From the NCBI RefSeq assembly GCF_030269925.1, contig NC_085123.1, positions 8,060,001 to 8,124,000 of the forward strand: a stretch of DNA of 64,000 nucleotides, written 5' to 3'. The translations under genes were made by a program, and so were the position numbers. Of this stretch, positions 46,919-55,292 are shown one piece after another. Position 1 is the first letter of the stretch. Each line of letters opens with the position of its first letter. The notes beneath the pieces were generated by a model, which did not search any database, was not told where the DNA came from, and was given only the letters and a program-made list of their open reading frames with translations. Source of the stretch: Bombyx mori (taxonomy: Eukaryota; Arthropoda; Insecta; Lepidoptera; Bombycidae).

Positions 46919-47784
46919 CCCGGGACCTGGGCGGGCCCCCCGGTGCGCACTCTGCGTGGCCGGGGGCTCCGTCTGTGGGGGAGTTTTGCTGGACTTCCAC
47001 CGTGGCGCGTCCGTAGGTGGCGGATAACGGGATCCTCTGGGCGACATTCCCAGAGGTATCGTCCGATCTTTTTCGTTGCAAGGATTCTTAGGTTTAGGTC
47101 CTAGGTATAGGGTTAGGTTTAGATGTAGATTAAGGTCCTAGGTATATGATTAGGTTAGATGTAGGTTAAGGTCCTAGGTTTAGGGTTAGGTTTAGGATAG
47201 CTTAGATAGGCTTTGCAACGAAAGAGATCGGATGACGCGGACCAAAATCAGCACTAGGAGGAGCGGAAGGACTGCGCTCTCCACACTCTTCACTAAGTGA
47301 AGAGTGCTCCTTCTGGAGATCGCAGCTTCCGACGGCACTGGTTCGCCGGCCTGCCGTGAGCGGTGGCACCCTGTGCCCCGTAATCGTGGAAGTGAGTCAG
47401 CGCTGCATTTTCGCAGCTGCTGACCGCTGGTTGCTATGTCCCCGGCTTCGGCTACAGGGGAACGCCCCCCAGATATGGGGGGTACCGGTTCACCGGCGTG
47501 GCTTCGTGGTCGCTCGTTTCGAGCGTCGGGCGGTGGTCTGCCGAGTTGCCCTGTGCACCCGGTGGGCTGCCGACCAACCCGTAATCCTCACTGAGTGGGG
47601 GGCGGTGGCCGCTGCCGCAAGGCACGGGGTCGCGAGGACGTAAACCTCTATAAAAAATACCCCAATCCCAAGCTCCGATGCCCGGCGAAGGGATGAATGG
47701 CTGGAGGGAGTCCAGTCCCGAGGGCATCACCTGATCCCAGGGGACCTCACCCCTGGTTAAATAAGAAAGGAAAAAAAAAAAAAA
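46919..47784 (+). promoter_or_regulatory. 5' UTR and probable internal promoter of the complete LINE
   Basis: In this clade transcription is driven from within the 5' UTR. The sequence is GC-rich and folds: gccccccgg (46935-46943) pairs with ccgggggc (46960-46967); cctctggg (47034-47041) pairs with cccagagg (47049-47056); a 22-bp pair joins 47060-47081 with 47213-47234; and a near-perfect palindrome lies at 47284-47306. An A-run of about 17 bases immediately precedes the ORF1 ATG. Confidence 0.7.
47088..47210 (+). repeat. TTAGG-like degenerate tandem repeat in the 5' UTR
   Basis: About three units of ~40 bp share 'aggtcctaggt' and 'gttaggtttag'. They are rich in TTAGG and TTTAGGG words, the insect telomere word. 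They are enclosed by the 22-bp inverted repeat, and lie inside the element, not at a chromosome end. Confidence 0.8.
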
Positions 47785-50181
47785 ATGAACATGGACAATT
47801 GCGAAACAGTATTACCCCAGGAGGGTACCTCCCGCTCAGCGGGAGGAGAATCCCTCCGTGCCTCCGAGCAATCGGAGGCACGCTGCCCCTCGTATTCTGG
47901 GGGGGGCAACAATTGCCTAGAGGAAGGAGGCGGCAGCACGAGCCGCGAAAACGATCTATTCGTGCACCCTGAGCGTTGCGACAGTGCACTCTCACTGCGC
48001 TCGACGCGAAGCTCTGCGAGGGGCTACGCGTCGAGTGGTCGAGAGTCGCCGCTTTTGCTCCGGAATACTACCGGACGGCTCGCCAGCAGAGCCAACGCTG
48101 ATGCGAAAACTCGGAGGAAGCGGAAGACGGTCAAGCGACCAGTGACTTCCGCTCCCTCCGACTCCTCGGAAATTGAACCCGCGCCCGCCAAGTTTTTGGC
48201 GGTCGAGGAAGGACCGGCGACTGTTGCGTCGTCGTCCGCCAAAGAACAGGATGTTCGGATAACCTGCGGCGGATTGGCAGCCGGCTCGCTGCGAGGCGGG
48301 AGAACCCGTTGTGGGAAGGCCGAACGAGTCAGGGAGGGAGAGGTTGAGCGGTTGTGCCGCTCCCTTATGGAGACTGAACCCACTGACCTGCACAAAATCT
48401 TCGATATCTCTCTGGATATTGTCTCCAAGGTGGCGAGCAAATCAGGCTCCTTAAAGGGCACGTACGTGCATGCCCTGAATTGCGTGGTCACTGCCATGGG
48501 TAGGCTCCTAGAGGCATTTCTCCAGCGCACGGCCACGGAGGAAACAGCTGGCCTGCGGTCGCAGCTGGAGAGCCTACAGGCTTTGTACGCCTGCGTTCAG
48601 AGTGAGAATGCAGAGCTTCGGGCGGAGAGTGTAAAGTTGCGGGAGGAGATGGCCGCAATGCGTGTGGCCATTGATGGTGTAAGGAGACAGCGGGGCAGTT
48701 CGGTTTCCCCACCACCACCGCCCCAAGTGCAAGAGGCTATAGTGGCGGAAAAAGATAAGGAGATCGAAGACCTCAAGAGGCGCCTAGCCATTCTTGAGGC
48801 TCGCACCTCTACAGTGGTACGTGCGAGGCCACCGCTGGCACACGAGCAGTCAGCGCAGGTATCACTAACGCCTAAGACCGCGGCTGCACCGGCGCCCGCG
48901 AACGCCACTGCGGCCAAACTGGCTACACGGTCCAAGACTGCTGGGCGACGAACACCCGCCCAGCCTGCGAGGCCTCAGGCTGCTGCTTCTGTCCCGCCCC
49001 AGCCTGCGAAGGCGGGGCCTGGCAGAAGCCGCAACAATCCAAAGGGGTGTGTGAATGCCGCCCAGCCAGCGCAACACCCCCAGCCCCGTCCATTGCCTCC
49101 CGCCCCGTCCAACATGGACGCAGCCTGGACGACGGTAGTGAAGCGGGGTCGAAAGAGGGCGCAAGACGTACCTAACCCCCGTCCCGTCCCGACAGTCAAG
49201 GCTCCCCAGGTAGTGGGTCGAGCAGCAACTGAAGGGAAAAGAAATGGAGGGCGCAAGGCAAGAAAACCGCGCGCTCCGCGGTCGGCGGCTGTCGTATTGG
49301 AGCTGCTGCCGGCTGCCAAGGAAAAGGGCCTCACCTATGGGGAGGTCATGGCCCGGGCGCGCGCTAGCGTCGACGTGGATGCTATGGGCGTGGAGGGTGG
49401 CCTCCGAGTCCGGCACACCGCCAACGGGGCCCGGTTGCTGGAGTGTCCTGGTGCCAACACCAGTGCGGCCGCGGATAAGCTAGCAACCCGGCTCCGTGAA
49501 ATCCTGCCGGACCCAGAAGTGGTGCGTATAGACAGGCCCGTCAAAATGGCAGAAGTCAAAGTGACGGGCCTGGATGAATGCGCCACAAAGGAGGAAGTGG
49601 CCGCTGCCATTGCATCGCAGGGCAATTGCGCCCTCACGCAGGTCAGGGTGGGAGAGCTGCGAAGCTCTTACTCTGGAGCCTTCACTGCGTGGGCGCGTTG
49701 CCCTATGCAGGCGGCCACGCTCCTGGCTACGCCTCCACAAGGTCGACCCGCCGACTCACCAGGGAGGCTGCGCGTGGGCTGGGTGATGGCCCACGTGCAG
49801 TTACAGAAGGCCCGCCCCTGGCGATGCCTCCGGTGCTTCGGCACCGGGCACGGCCTCGCCAGGTGCCCATCGGCCGTGGACCGCAGCGGGCTTTGTTTCC
49901 GCTGCGGCCAGCCCGGACACAAAGCGGTCTCCTGCGCAGCCGCCGCGCCACACTGCGTGCTATGCGACGCGGCGAAGCGGCGGGCCGATCATCGGGCTGG
50001 GGGCCCGGCCTGTCTTTCCGCCCCCTCCTCCACAAAGAGGAGGCGTGGCGGGAAAAAGAAGAAGATAGCAGAGGAAGAGCCGGCTGCGTGTAAAGCAGCC
50101 GGCCAGTCAGTTCCCGCCGCGGCCGTCGGGCCGCAAGGTGGGACGGAAGACGAGGGAGCGATGGACGTGACACCTCAATAA
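47785..50181 (+). CDS. LINE ORF1: gag-like RNA-binding protein
   Basis: The protein has 798 residues. ORF1 proteins of this clade coat the element RNA and carry it to the target. The N-terminal half is polar and Ser/Arg-rich with a basic stretch (TRRKRKTVKR, about 108). Coiled-coil-like segments lie at about 252-302 and 320-342 (EKDKEIEDLKRRLAILEART). A Pro/Ala-rich basic region follows. Near the C-terminus are three zinc knuckles: CLRCFGTGHGLARC (about 681), CFRCGQPGHKAVSC (about 704) and a looser CVLCDAAKRRADHRAGGPAC (about 724). The start ATG follows an A-run, and a second ATG lies two codons later. The stop TAA shares its last A with the ORF2 ATG. Confidence 0.92.
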   Translation: MNMDNCETVLPQEGTSRSAGGESLRASEQSEARCPSYSGGGNNCLEEGGGSTSRENDLFVHPERCDSALSLRSTRSSARGYASSGRESPLLLRNTTGRLASRANADAKTRRKRKTVKRPVTSAPSDSSEIEPAPAKFLAVEEGPATVASSSAKEQDVRITCGGLAAGSLRGGRTRCGKAERVREGEVERLCRSLMETEPTDLHKIFDISLDIVSKVASKSGSLKGTYVHALNCVVTAMGRLLEAFLQRTATEETAGLRSQLESLQALYACVQSENAELRAESVKLREEMAAMRVAIDGVRRQRGSSVSPPPPPQVQEAIVAEKDKEIEDLKRRLAILEARTSTVVRARPPLAHEQSAQVSLTPKTAAAPAPANATAAKLATRSKTAGRRTPAQPARPQAAASVPPQPAKAGPGRSRNNPKGCVNAAQPAQHPQPRPLPPAPSNMDAAWTTVVKRGRKRAQDVPNPRPVPTVKAPQVVGRAATEGKRNGGRKARKPRAPRSAAVVLELLPAAKEKGLTYGEVMARARASVDVDAMGVEGGLRVRHTANGARLLECPGANTSAAADKLATRLREILPDPEVVRIDRPVKMAEVKVTGLDECATKEEVAAAIASQGNCALTQVRVGELRSSYSGAFTAWARCPMQAATLLATPPQGRPADSPGRLRVGWVMAHVQLQKARPWRCLRCFGTGHGLARCPSAVDRSGLCFRCGQPGHKAVSCAAAAPHCVLCDAAKRRADHRAGGPACLSAPSSTKRRRGGKKKKIAEEEPAACKAAGQSVPAAAVGPQGGTEDEGAMDVTPQ
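47828..47882 (+). promoter_or_regulatory. Two strong stem-loops just inside ORF1
   Basis: cctcccgct (47828-47836) pairs with agcgggagg (47838-47846). Then cgtgcctccga (47857-47867) pairs with tcggaggcacg (47872-47882) around a GCAA tetraloop: 11 perfect base pairs. They begin 41 nt after the A of the start codon. Confidence 0.75.
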
Positions 50182-50183
50182 TG
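50179..50183 (+). promoter_or_regulatory. UAAUG stop-start junction between ORF1 and ORF2
   Basis: TAA (50179-50181) ends ORF1 and ATG (50181-50183) starts ORF2. In the silkworm element SART1 the same five bases are known to couple termination to re-initiation. The same mechanism is inferred here. Confidence 0.85.
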
Positions 50184-53100
50184 GATCACGTCCATCGCTT
50201 CCTCCAAGCGAACGTGAACCACTCCGCCAGGGCGCAGGATCTCCTCGTCCACACCATGGCGGAGTGGTTCATCGACATCGCGATCGTTGCGGAGCCATAC
50301 TTCGTGCCTCCCGACCGGGAGGATTCCTGGGCCGGAGATGTTGATGGCTCCGTGGCGATCGTGATGCGACAGTCAGCGGCGCTACCCCCCCTTGGAATGG
50401 TGGCCAGGGGATCCGGGTACGTCGTAGTTAGGGTCAATGAAACCGTCGTGATCGGGGTGTACTTCTCTCCGAACAGGAGTCTCGCTGAGTTCGAACGGTT
50501 CCTGGGTGGGCTCGAGGCGTTGGTTCATCGCTTCGAGTCTCGCCCGGTGATACTGGCGGGGGACCTCAACGCTAAATGTACAGCGTGGGGCTCCCCCCGC
50601 ACGGACTCGCGCGGCGAGTTCCTGTCGGAGTGGGCTTTCGCGACCGGTCTCTGTCTTCTGAACAGAGGTTCGGTCGCGACCTGCGTGCGGTGGAACGGGG
50701 AATCACACGTGGACATGTCGTTCGCGTCTCCGTCCGCCGCACGCCGTGTCCGTGGCTGGCGTGTTCTCGAGGGGGCGGAGACGCTCTCGGACCATCGGTT
50801 TGTTCGATTTGAGCTCTCCGTTTCCACTTCGTTGAATGCGCCGGCCGAAGACGCCCGCGGTGAGGAGGAGCTCCCGCGTAGCGCTCCCCGATCATTCCCA
50901 CGATGGGCACTGAAGCGCCTGAATAAGGTGCTCGCGGTGGAGGCGGCCACAGTGGCCGCGTGGGCGCCGATGCCCGCGCGTCTAGTGGACGTGGAGTCGG
51001 AGGCCGATTGGTTCCGGGGTACGATGCGTCGCGTCTGCGATGCTGCGATGCCCCGGGTCAGTGGCCGCGCCCCACGTGGCGGTGCGTATTGGTGGACGCC
51101 CGAGATCGCACTCCTCAGAGAGGAGTGCGTGCGGGCACGCCGCCGAAACGCCCGCCACCGCCGTCGCCGTCTTCGCGGTATGGATTTCGCGGAGGTGGCG
51201 GCCCGCTTACATGCCGACTGCCGTGAGAAGCAGGAGGCTCTGCGGCGGGCCATCGGCGAGGCCAAGTCTCAGAGCATGAAGACGCTCCTGGAGACGCTCG
51301 ATCAGGATCCCTGGGGGCGCCCGTACCAGACGGTACGCAAGAAATTGCGACCGTGGGCGCTCCCGGTGACGGAGCGTCTCCAGCCTCAGCAGCTGCGGGA
51401 TATTGTCTCCGGGCTATTCCCGCGGATGGAGAGGGACTTTGAGCCCCCCTTCATGGGCGTGCCGCCACGCCTTGACGCGAGCGGTGATGCCCCTGCTGAG
51501 GTGGTCCCTCCGAGCATATCAGAGCAGGAGATGCGTGCGGCCGTGTCGAGGATGCGGAGGAAAGACGCGGCCCCCGGCCCTGACGGTGTTCACGGTCGGG
51601 TTTGGGATTTGGCCTTCGGTGCCCTTGGGGACCGGCTCGTGCGGCTCTTTGAAGCCTGCCTCGAGTCGGGGCGGTTTCCAAAGCAGTGGAAGACGGGCAG
51701 ACTTGTTCTGCTAAGGAAGGAGGGACGCCCTGCGGACTCACCTGCGGGGTATCGTCCCATCGTGTTGCTGGACGAGGCGGGAAAACTGCTCGAGCGAGTG
51801 GTGGCCGCCCGCATCGTCCAGCACCTGACGGGAGTGGGTCCTGATCTGTCAGCGGAGCAGTTCGGATTCAGGGAGGGCCGCTCGACCATTGACGCGGTGA
51901 TGCGCGTGCGCGCCCTCTCTGATGAGGCTGTCAGTCGGGGCGGGGTTGCACTGGCGGTGTCCCTGGACATCGCCAATGCGTTCAACACCCTGCCCTGGTC
52001 GGTGATCGCGGGGGCGCTGCAGTATCACGGCGTCCCTGCGTATCTCCGTCGGCTGATCGGGTCCTACCTCGAGGATAGGTCGGTCGTGTGCACCGGGCAC
52101 GGTGGGACGGTGCTCCGCTTCCCCGTCCAGCGCGGTGTTCCACAGGGGTCGGTCCTTGGCCCTCTCTTGTGGAACATCGGCTACGACTGGGTCTTGCGTG
52201 GCACCCTAAGCACTCCTCTCCCGGGTCTGAGCGTAGTTTGCTACGCGGACGACACTTTGGTCGTGGCCCGGGGGAGGGACTTGCGAGAGTCTGCCCGTCT
52301 TTCCTGCGCGGGGGTGGCCTTCGTCATCGGCAGGATCCGACGGTTGGGTCTGGAGGTGGCGCTTGATAAATCCCAGGCCCTGTTGTTTCACGGGGCCCGG
52401 AGAGCGCCGCCTCAGGGGGCCCACCTCGTGATCGGAGGCGTTCGCGTCGAGATCGAGGCAACCGGGTTGCGGTACCTCGGTCTCGTACTGGACGGTCGTT
52501 GGAGCTTTCGCGCTCACTTTGAAAGATTAGGTCCCCGACTGATGGCAGCCGCCGGCTCGCTGAGTCGGCTGTTGCCGAACGTCGGGGGGCCTGACGTGGT
52601 GGTGCGCCGCCTCTACACGGGGGTGGTGCGGTCGATGGCACTGTACGGGGCTCCCGTGTGGTGCCACGCCCTGACCCGCGACAACGTTGCGGCGTTGCGA
52701 CGTCCGCAACGCGCGATTGCGGTCAGGGCGGTTCGTGGATACCGTACCGTCTCGTTCGAGGCGGCGTGCGTGCTAGCTGGGACGCCTCCCTGGGACCTGG
52801 AAGCGGAGGCGCTCGCTGCGGATTACGCGTGGCGATGCGATCTCCGCTCCAGGGGGGAGCCGCGTCCCGGCGCGGCGGAAGTTCGAGCGCGGAAGCTTCA
52901 ATCTCGGCGTGCCGTGCTCGAGGCGTGGTCTCGCCGCCTGGCGGACCCCGCCTACGGGCGACGGACCGTCGAGGCGATCCGCCCGGTCCTCTCGGACTGG
53001 GTGAATCGCGACCGAGGACGTCTCACCTTCCGAGCGACGCAGGTGCTCACGGGACACGGCTGTTTCGGTCGCTACCTACACCTCGTCGCCCGGAGGGAGC

Positions 53101-53420
53101 CGACGCCGAAGTGCCACCACTGCAGTGGCTGCAACGAGGACACGGCGGAGCACACGCTCGCGTACTGCACCGCTTTCGCGGAGCAGCGCCGCGTCCTCGT
53201 TGCAAAAATAGGACCGGACTTGTCGCTTCCGACCGTCGTGGCTACGATGCTCGGCAGCGACGAGTCCTGGCAGGCGATGCTCGACTTCTGCGAGTCCACC
53301 ATCTCGCAGAAGGAGGCGGCGGAACGGGAGAGGGAGAGCTCTTCTTCCCTCTCGGCGCCGTGCCGCCGCCGTCGAGCCGGGGGTCGGAGGAGGGCGTTTG
53401 TCCAGCTCCAGCCCCTATGA
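50181..53420 (+). CDS. LINE ORF2: endonuclease, reverse transcriptase and zinc finger
   Basis: The protein has 1079 residues. It nicks the target DNA and copies the element RNA at the nick. N-terminal apurinic-like endonuclease: LQANVNHS near residue 8, VAEPYF (about 36), LAGDLNAKCTAWGS (about 124) and SDHRFVRF (about 202), with the catalytic residues kept. Reverse transcriptase: APGPDGVHG (about 463), GYRPIVLLD, QFGFREGRST, SLDIANAFNTLPW (about 593), RGVPQGSVLGPLLWN and the active-site YADD (688-691). A C-terminal CHHCSGCNEDTAEHTLAYC (about 978) is the zinc finger typical of the R1 clade. All three catalytic aspartates are present and there is no frameshift. GC-rich codon use is unlike the host surroundings. 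Confidence 0.95.
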   Translation: MDHVHRFLQANVNHSARAQDLLVHTMAEWFIDIAIVAEPYFVPPDREDSWAGDVDGSVAIVMRQSAALPPLGMVARGSGYVVVRVNETVVIGVYFSPNRSLAEFERFLGGLEALVHRFESRPVILAGDLNAKCTAWGSPRTDSRGEFLSEWAFATGLCLLNRGSVATCVRWNGESHVDMSFASPSAARRVRGWRVLEGAETLSDHRFVRFELSVSTSLNAPAEDARGEEELPRSAPRSFPRWALKRLNKVLAVEAATVAAWAPMPARLVDVESEADWFRGTMRRVCDAAMPRVSGRAPRGGAYWWTPEIALLREECVRARRRNARHRRRRLRGMDFAEVAARLHADCREKQEALRRAIGEAKSQSMKTLLETLDQDPWGRPYQTVRKKLRPWALPVTERLQPQQLRDIVSGLFPRMERDFEPPFMGVPPRLDASGDAPAEVVPPSISEQEMRAAVSRMRRKDAAPGPDGVHGRVWDLAFGALGDRLVRLFEACLESGRFPKQWKTGRLVLLRKEGRPADSPAGYRPIVLLDEAGKLLERVVAARIVQHLTGVGPDLSAEQFGFREGRSTIDAVMRVRALSDEAVSRGGVALAVSLDIANAFNTLPWSVIAGALQYHGVPAYLRRLIGSYLEDRSVVCTGHGGTVLRFPVQRGVPQGSVLGPLLWNIGYDWVLRGTLSTPLPGLSVVCYADDTLVVARGRDLRESARLSCAGVAFVIGRIRRLGLEVALDKSQALLFHGARRAPPQGAHLVIGGVRVEIEATGLRYLGLVLDGRWSFRAHFERLGPRLMAAAGSLSRLLPNVGGPDVVVRRLYTGVVRSMALYGAPVWCHALTRDNVAALRRPQRAIAVRAVRGYRTVSFEAACVLAGTPPWDLEAEALAADYAWRCDLRSRGEPRPGAAEVRARKLQSRRAVLEAWSRRLADPAYGRRTVEAIRPVLSDWVNRDRGRLTFRATQVLTGHGCFGRYLHLVARREPTPKCHHCSGCNEDTAEHTLAYCTAFAEQRRVLVAKIGPDLSLPTVVATMLGSDESWQAMLDFCESTISQKEAAERERESSSSLSAPCRRRRAGGRRRAFVQLQPL

Positions 53421-54045
53421 GGAGGCAGTCTCCTCCCGGTGATGGTCACGGGGCGACCTAAGGGGGTTGAGGCTGCGCCGCACGCTACCGTCACTCTAGC
53501 GCGCTGGCACCAGGAGGACGGGACGGCGCGTCGGCGGCTGCGGACTGCGATGCGGTCCGCATTTTCGTCGTCGCTGTCGTCGCCGAACATACTGTTGAAG
53601 AGCAACCCGGTCGGCGGTGTATCGCGTTCCGACCTGGCAGGCTGGTTCTGGCCCAGCGGGGTATCCCGGAACACCAGCGGCACCGCCCGGGCGGCCTGGT
53701 AGGGCCGCCGTACCGCGGAGACCGACGTCGTTGGTTGTCGACTATCGCCTCGACGACCCGTCGGTCGGGCGTCCTCGGGGTGGCGCCGCGTGTCTGGTTG
53801 TAGTGTTGACCGCGGGAACCCCCCTACTCTGTCCAGGTTCTGACCCCGGACGGAGATCGGACGTCGGGTGTAAGAGTGCAGGGGAGTCGTTTAGTGGGTG
53901 GGCCCTAAAATCCTTGGGCCCGCGATCTGCTCTCAACACCTGCAGATCGTTAAGTCTCACATACCCCGCGCGCCCCCTAGGCGCGGGGACCTCGTAGGAG
54001 GTTCGGCCCTCTACCCGAAAAAAAAAAAAAAAAAAAAAAAAAAAA
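53421..54045 (+). promoter_or_regulatory. 3' UTR with three stem-loops, and poly-A tail
   Basis: In SART1, the 3' UTR is known to be needed for recognition by the reverse transcriptase. Here its last 150 nt hold three consecutive stems: gggccc (53900-53905 with 53916-53921), cgatctgc (53923-53930) with gcagatcg (53942-53949), and ccccgcgc (53964-53971) with gcgcgggg (53981-53988). A 28-nt A-run ends the element (54018-54045). Confidence 0.7.
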
Positions 54046-54070
54046 TCGTTTGTCTATCTCATTTAGTAGT

Positions 54071-54600
54071 TACATGTAACTGTACTTGAGACCTTAGAAC
54101 TTATATCTCAAGGTGGGTTGTGCATTTACGTTGTAGACGTACTCAACAAATGTTCACGATTGACTTCCTCGGTGAAGGAATAACATCGTGTAATAAAAAT
54201 GAAACCCGCAAAATTATAATTTGCGTAATTACTGGTGGTAGGACCTCTTGTGAGTCCGCGCGGGTGGGTACCACCGCCCTGCCTATTTCTGCCGTGAAGC
54301 AGTAATGCGTTTCGGTTTGAAGGGTGAGGCAGCCGTTGTAACTTTTTTTTTTTTTTTATTGCCTTTGTAGGCAGACGGGCATACGGCCCACCTGATGGTG
54401 AGTGGTTACCGTCGCCCATGGACTTCAGCAATGCCAGGGGCAGAGCCAAGCCGCTGCCTACCGATATAACTATACTGAGACCTTAGAACTTATATCTCAA
54501 GGTGGGTGGCGCATTTACGTTGTGGATGTCTATGGGCTCCAGTAACCACTTAACACCAGGTGGGCTGTGAGCTCGTCCAACCATCTAAGCAATAAAAAAA
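54071..54600 (+). mobile_element. Two Bm1 pieces, one interrupted by a LINE 3' end
   Basis: A Bm1 3' fragment (54071-54139) is joined directly to a 5'-truncated Bm1 (54140-54597) that begins 'tactcaacaaatgttcacga'. Between 'cagccgttgtaact' and 'ataactatactg' this second copy is broken by the segment 54344-54465. Confidence 0.8.
54344..54465 (-). mobile_element. LINE 3'-end fragment inserted in a Bm1 SINE
   Basis: A T-run (54344-54358) is followed by 'gcctttgtaggcagacgggc' and 'gtcgcccatggacttcagca'. The word taact on both sides may be the target duplication. The same LINE 3' end, older, is at 33510-33600 and 16083-16135. Confidence 0.65.
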
Positions 54601-54873
54601 TAAATAGTAATAATAATAATAAATAAATAAAAACTTAAAATTCTATACAGTTGTGGACTGTTTAGGTAGATGAACCTTCACCGAATGGTAGGTCGCACAT
54701 GATATTTGAATAAACATAACCGTATTTAATGTATTTAGTTATAACCACAGAGACGCGTCGCCGGGATTCACTGGGCTATATGAATAAAAAGTAAATTATT
54801 GTCATTGGTAAGCACCACTTTAGTATGACTGAATCGATTTCGTATTTTAATTTACCTAATGCTTTTAATGGAA
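54601..54873. other. AT-rich DNA, nothing recognised
   Basis: No ORF or repeat was seen. Confidence 0.35.
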
Positions 54874-55292
54874 CTAGAGGTCCCGCAGTAGTCGAAATTC
54901 GACTATAATTAATTGTAATTGTAAGTTTATACACTATTATGATTGTATTTTATACTTCTATAATCACAAATTTCGCCAAGACTACACTATAAAAAATATT
55001 AACAAAGACAAAGAATATTTAATCTATTCTCAATTTGTCAACAGTCGTCAAGAACAAAAGTTTGACAATAAATAGTATGCATGCGTGTGTGTGTCAAATA
55101 CATGGTATGTAGTGTGTGTGATGTTTTATTTATTAATTTAATGTGTCTTTTATGCATTATTAAAAAAAAAAATTAGCATTGTGCACTTCTTCTCTATATT
55201 CTCTATAAGTGTGGAAAATTTCATACTCCTCCGTCCGCGCAATTTTCGTAAAAAGGGATAGAAAGTTTTTGCTTCACGTATTAATATATAGA
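54874..55292 (-). mobile_element. Helitron-like repeat (family A), complete
   Basis: On the minus strand it runs from A|TCTATATATTAATACGTG at 55292 to CTAG at 54874. The palindrome tagtcgaaattcgacta (54889-54905; 8-bp stem) lies 11 nt inside the CTAG end, as in Helitron 3' termini. There is no coding capacity. Confidence 0.8.

Larger units (their letters stand above)
46908..54055 (+). mobile_element. Complete R1-clade non-LTR retrotransposon with target duplication
   Basis: The 11-bp sequence atcgtttgtct occurs at 46908-46918 and 54045-54055, bounding an element of about 7.1 kb (46919-54045). It has a GC-rich 5' UTR of about 870 nt, two long intact ORFs (47785-50181, 50181-53420), a 3' UTR of about 600 nt and a poly-A tail of 28. 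The GC content drops sharply at both limits. Gene order and motifs match the R1/TRAS/SART clade; reverse transcriptase motifs such as RGVPQGSVLGPLLWN suggest a member outside R1Bm itself. It is not in rDNA or a TTAGG array here. Both ORFs lack stops or frameshifts, so the copy may be competent. Confidence 0.92.

Noticed and set aside
47088..47210. A true interstitial telomere
   Set aside because: The words are degenerate, are arranged in ~40-bp units and lie inside the retrotransposon's 5' UTR, so they are not evidence of a chromosome end or fusion.
48024..48536. Long minus-strand frames opposite ORF1 and ORF2 (also 50525-51265, 53072-53683)
   Set aside because: They are shadows caused by the high GC content and codon bias of the LINE ORFs.
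46919..54045. Naming the element SART1, TRAS1 or R1Bm
   Set aside because: The UAAUG junction is SART1-like, but the reverse transcriptase motifs and target site differ from what I recall, and no alignment was possible.
54068..54081. 14-bp palindrome agttacatgtaact as a target signal
   Set aside because: It overlaps the start of a Bm1 fragment and lies outside the duplicated target, so it is probably chance.
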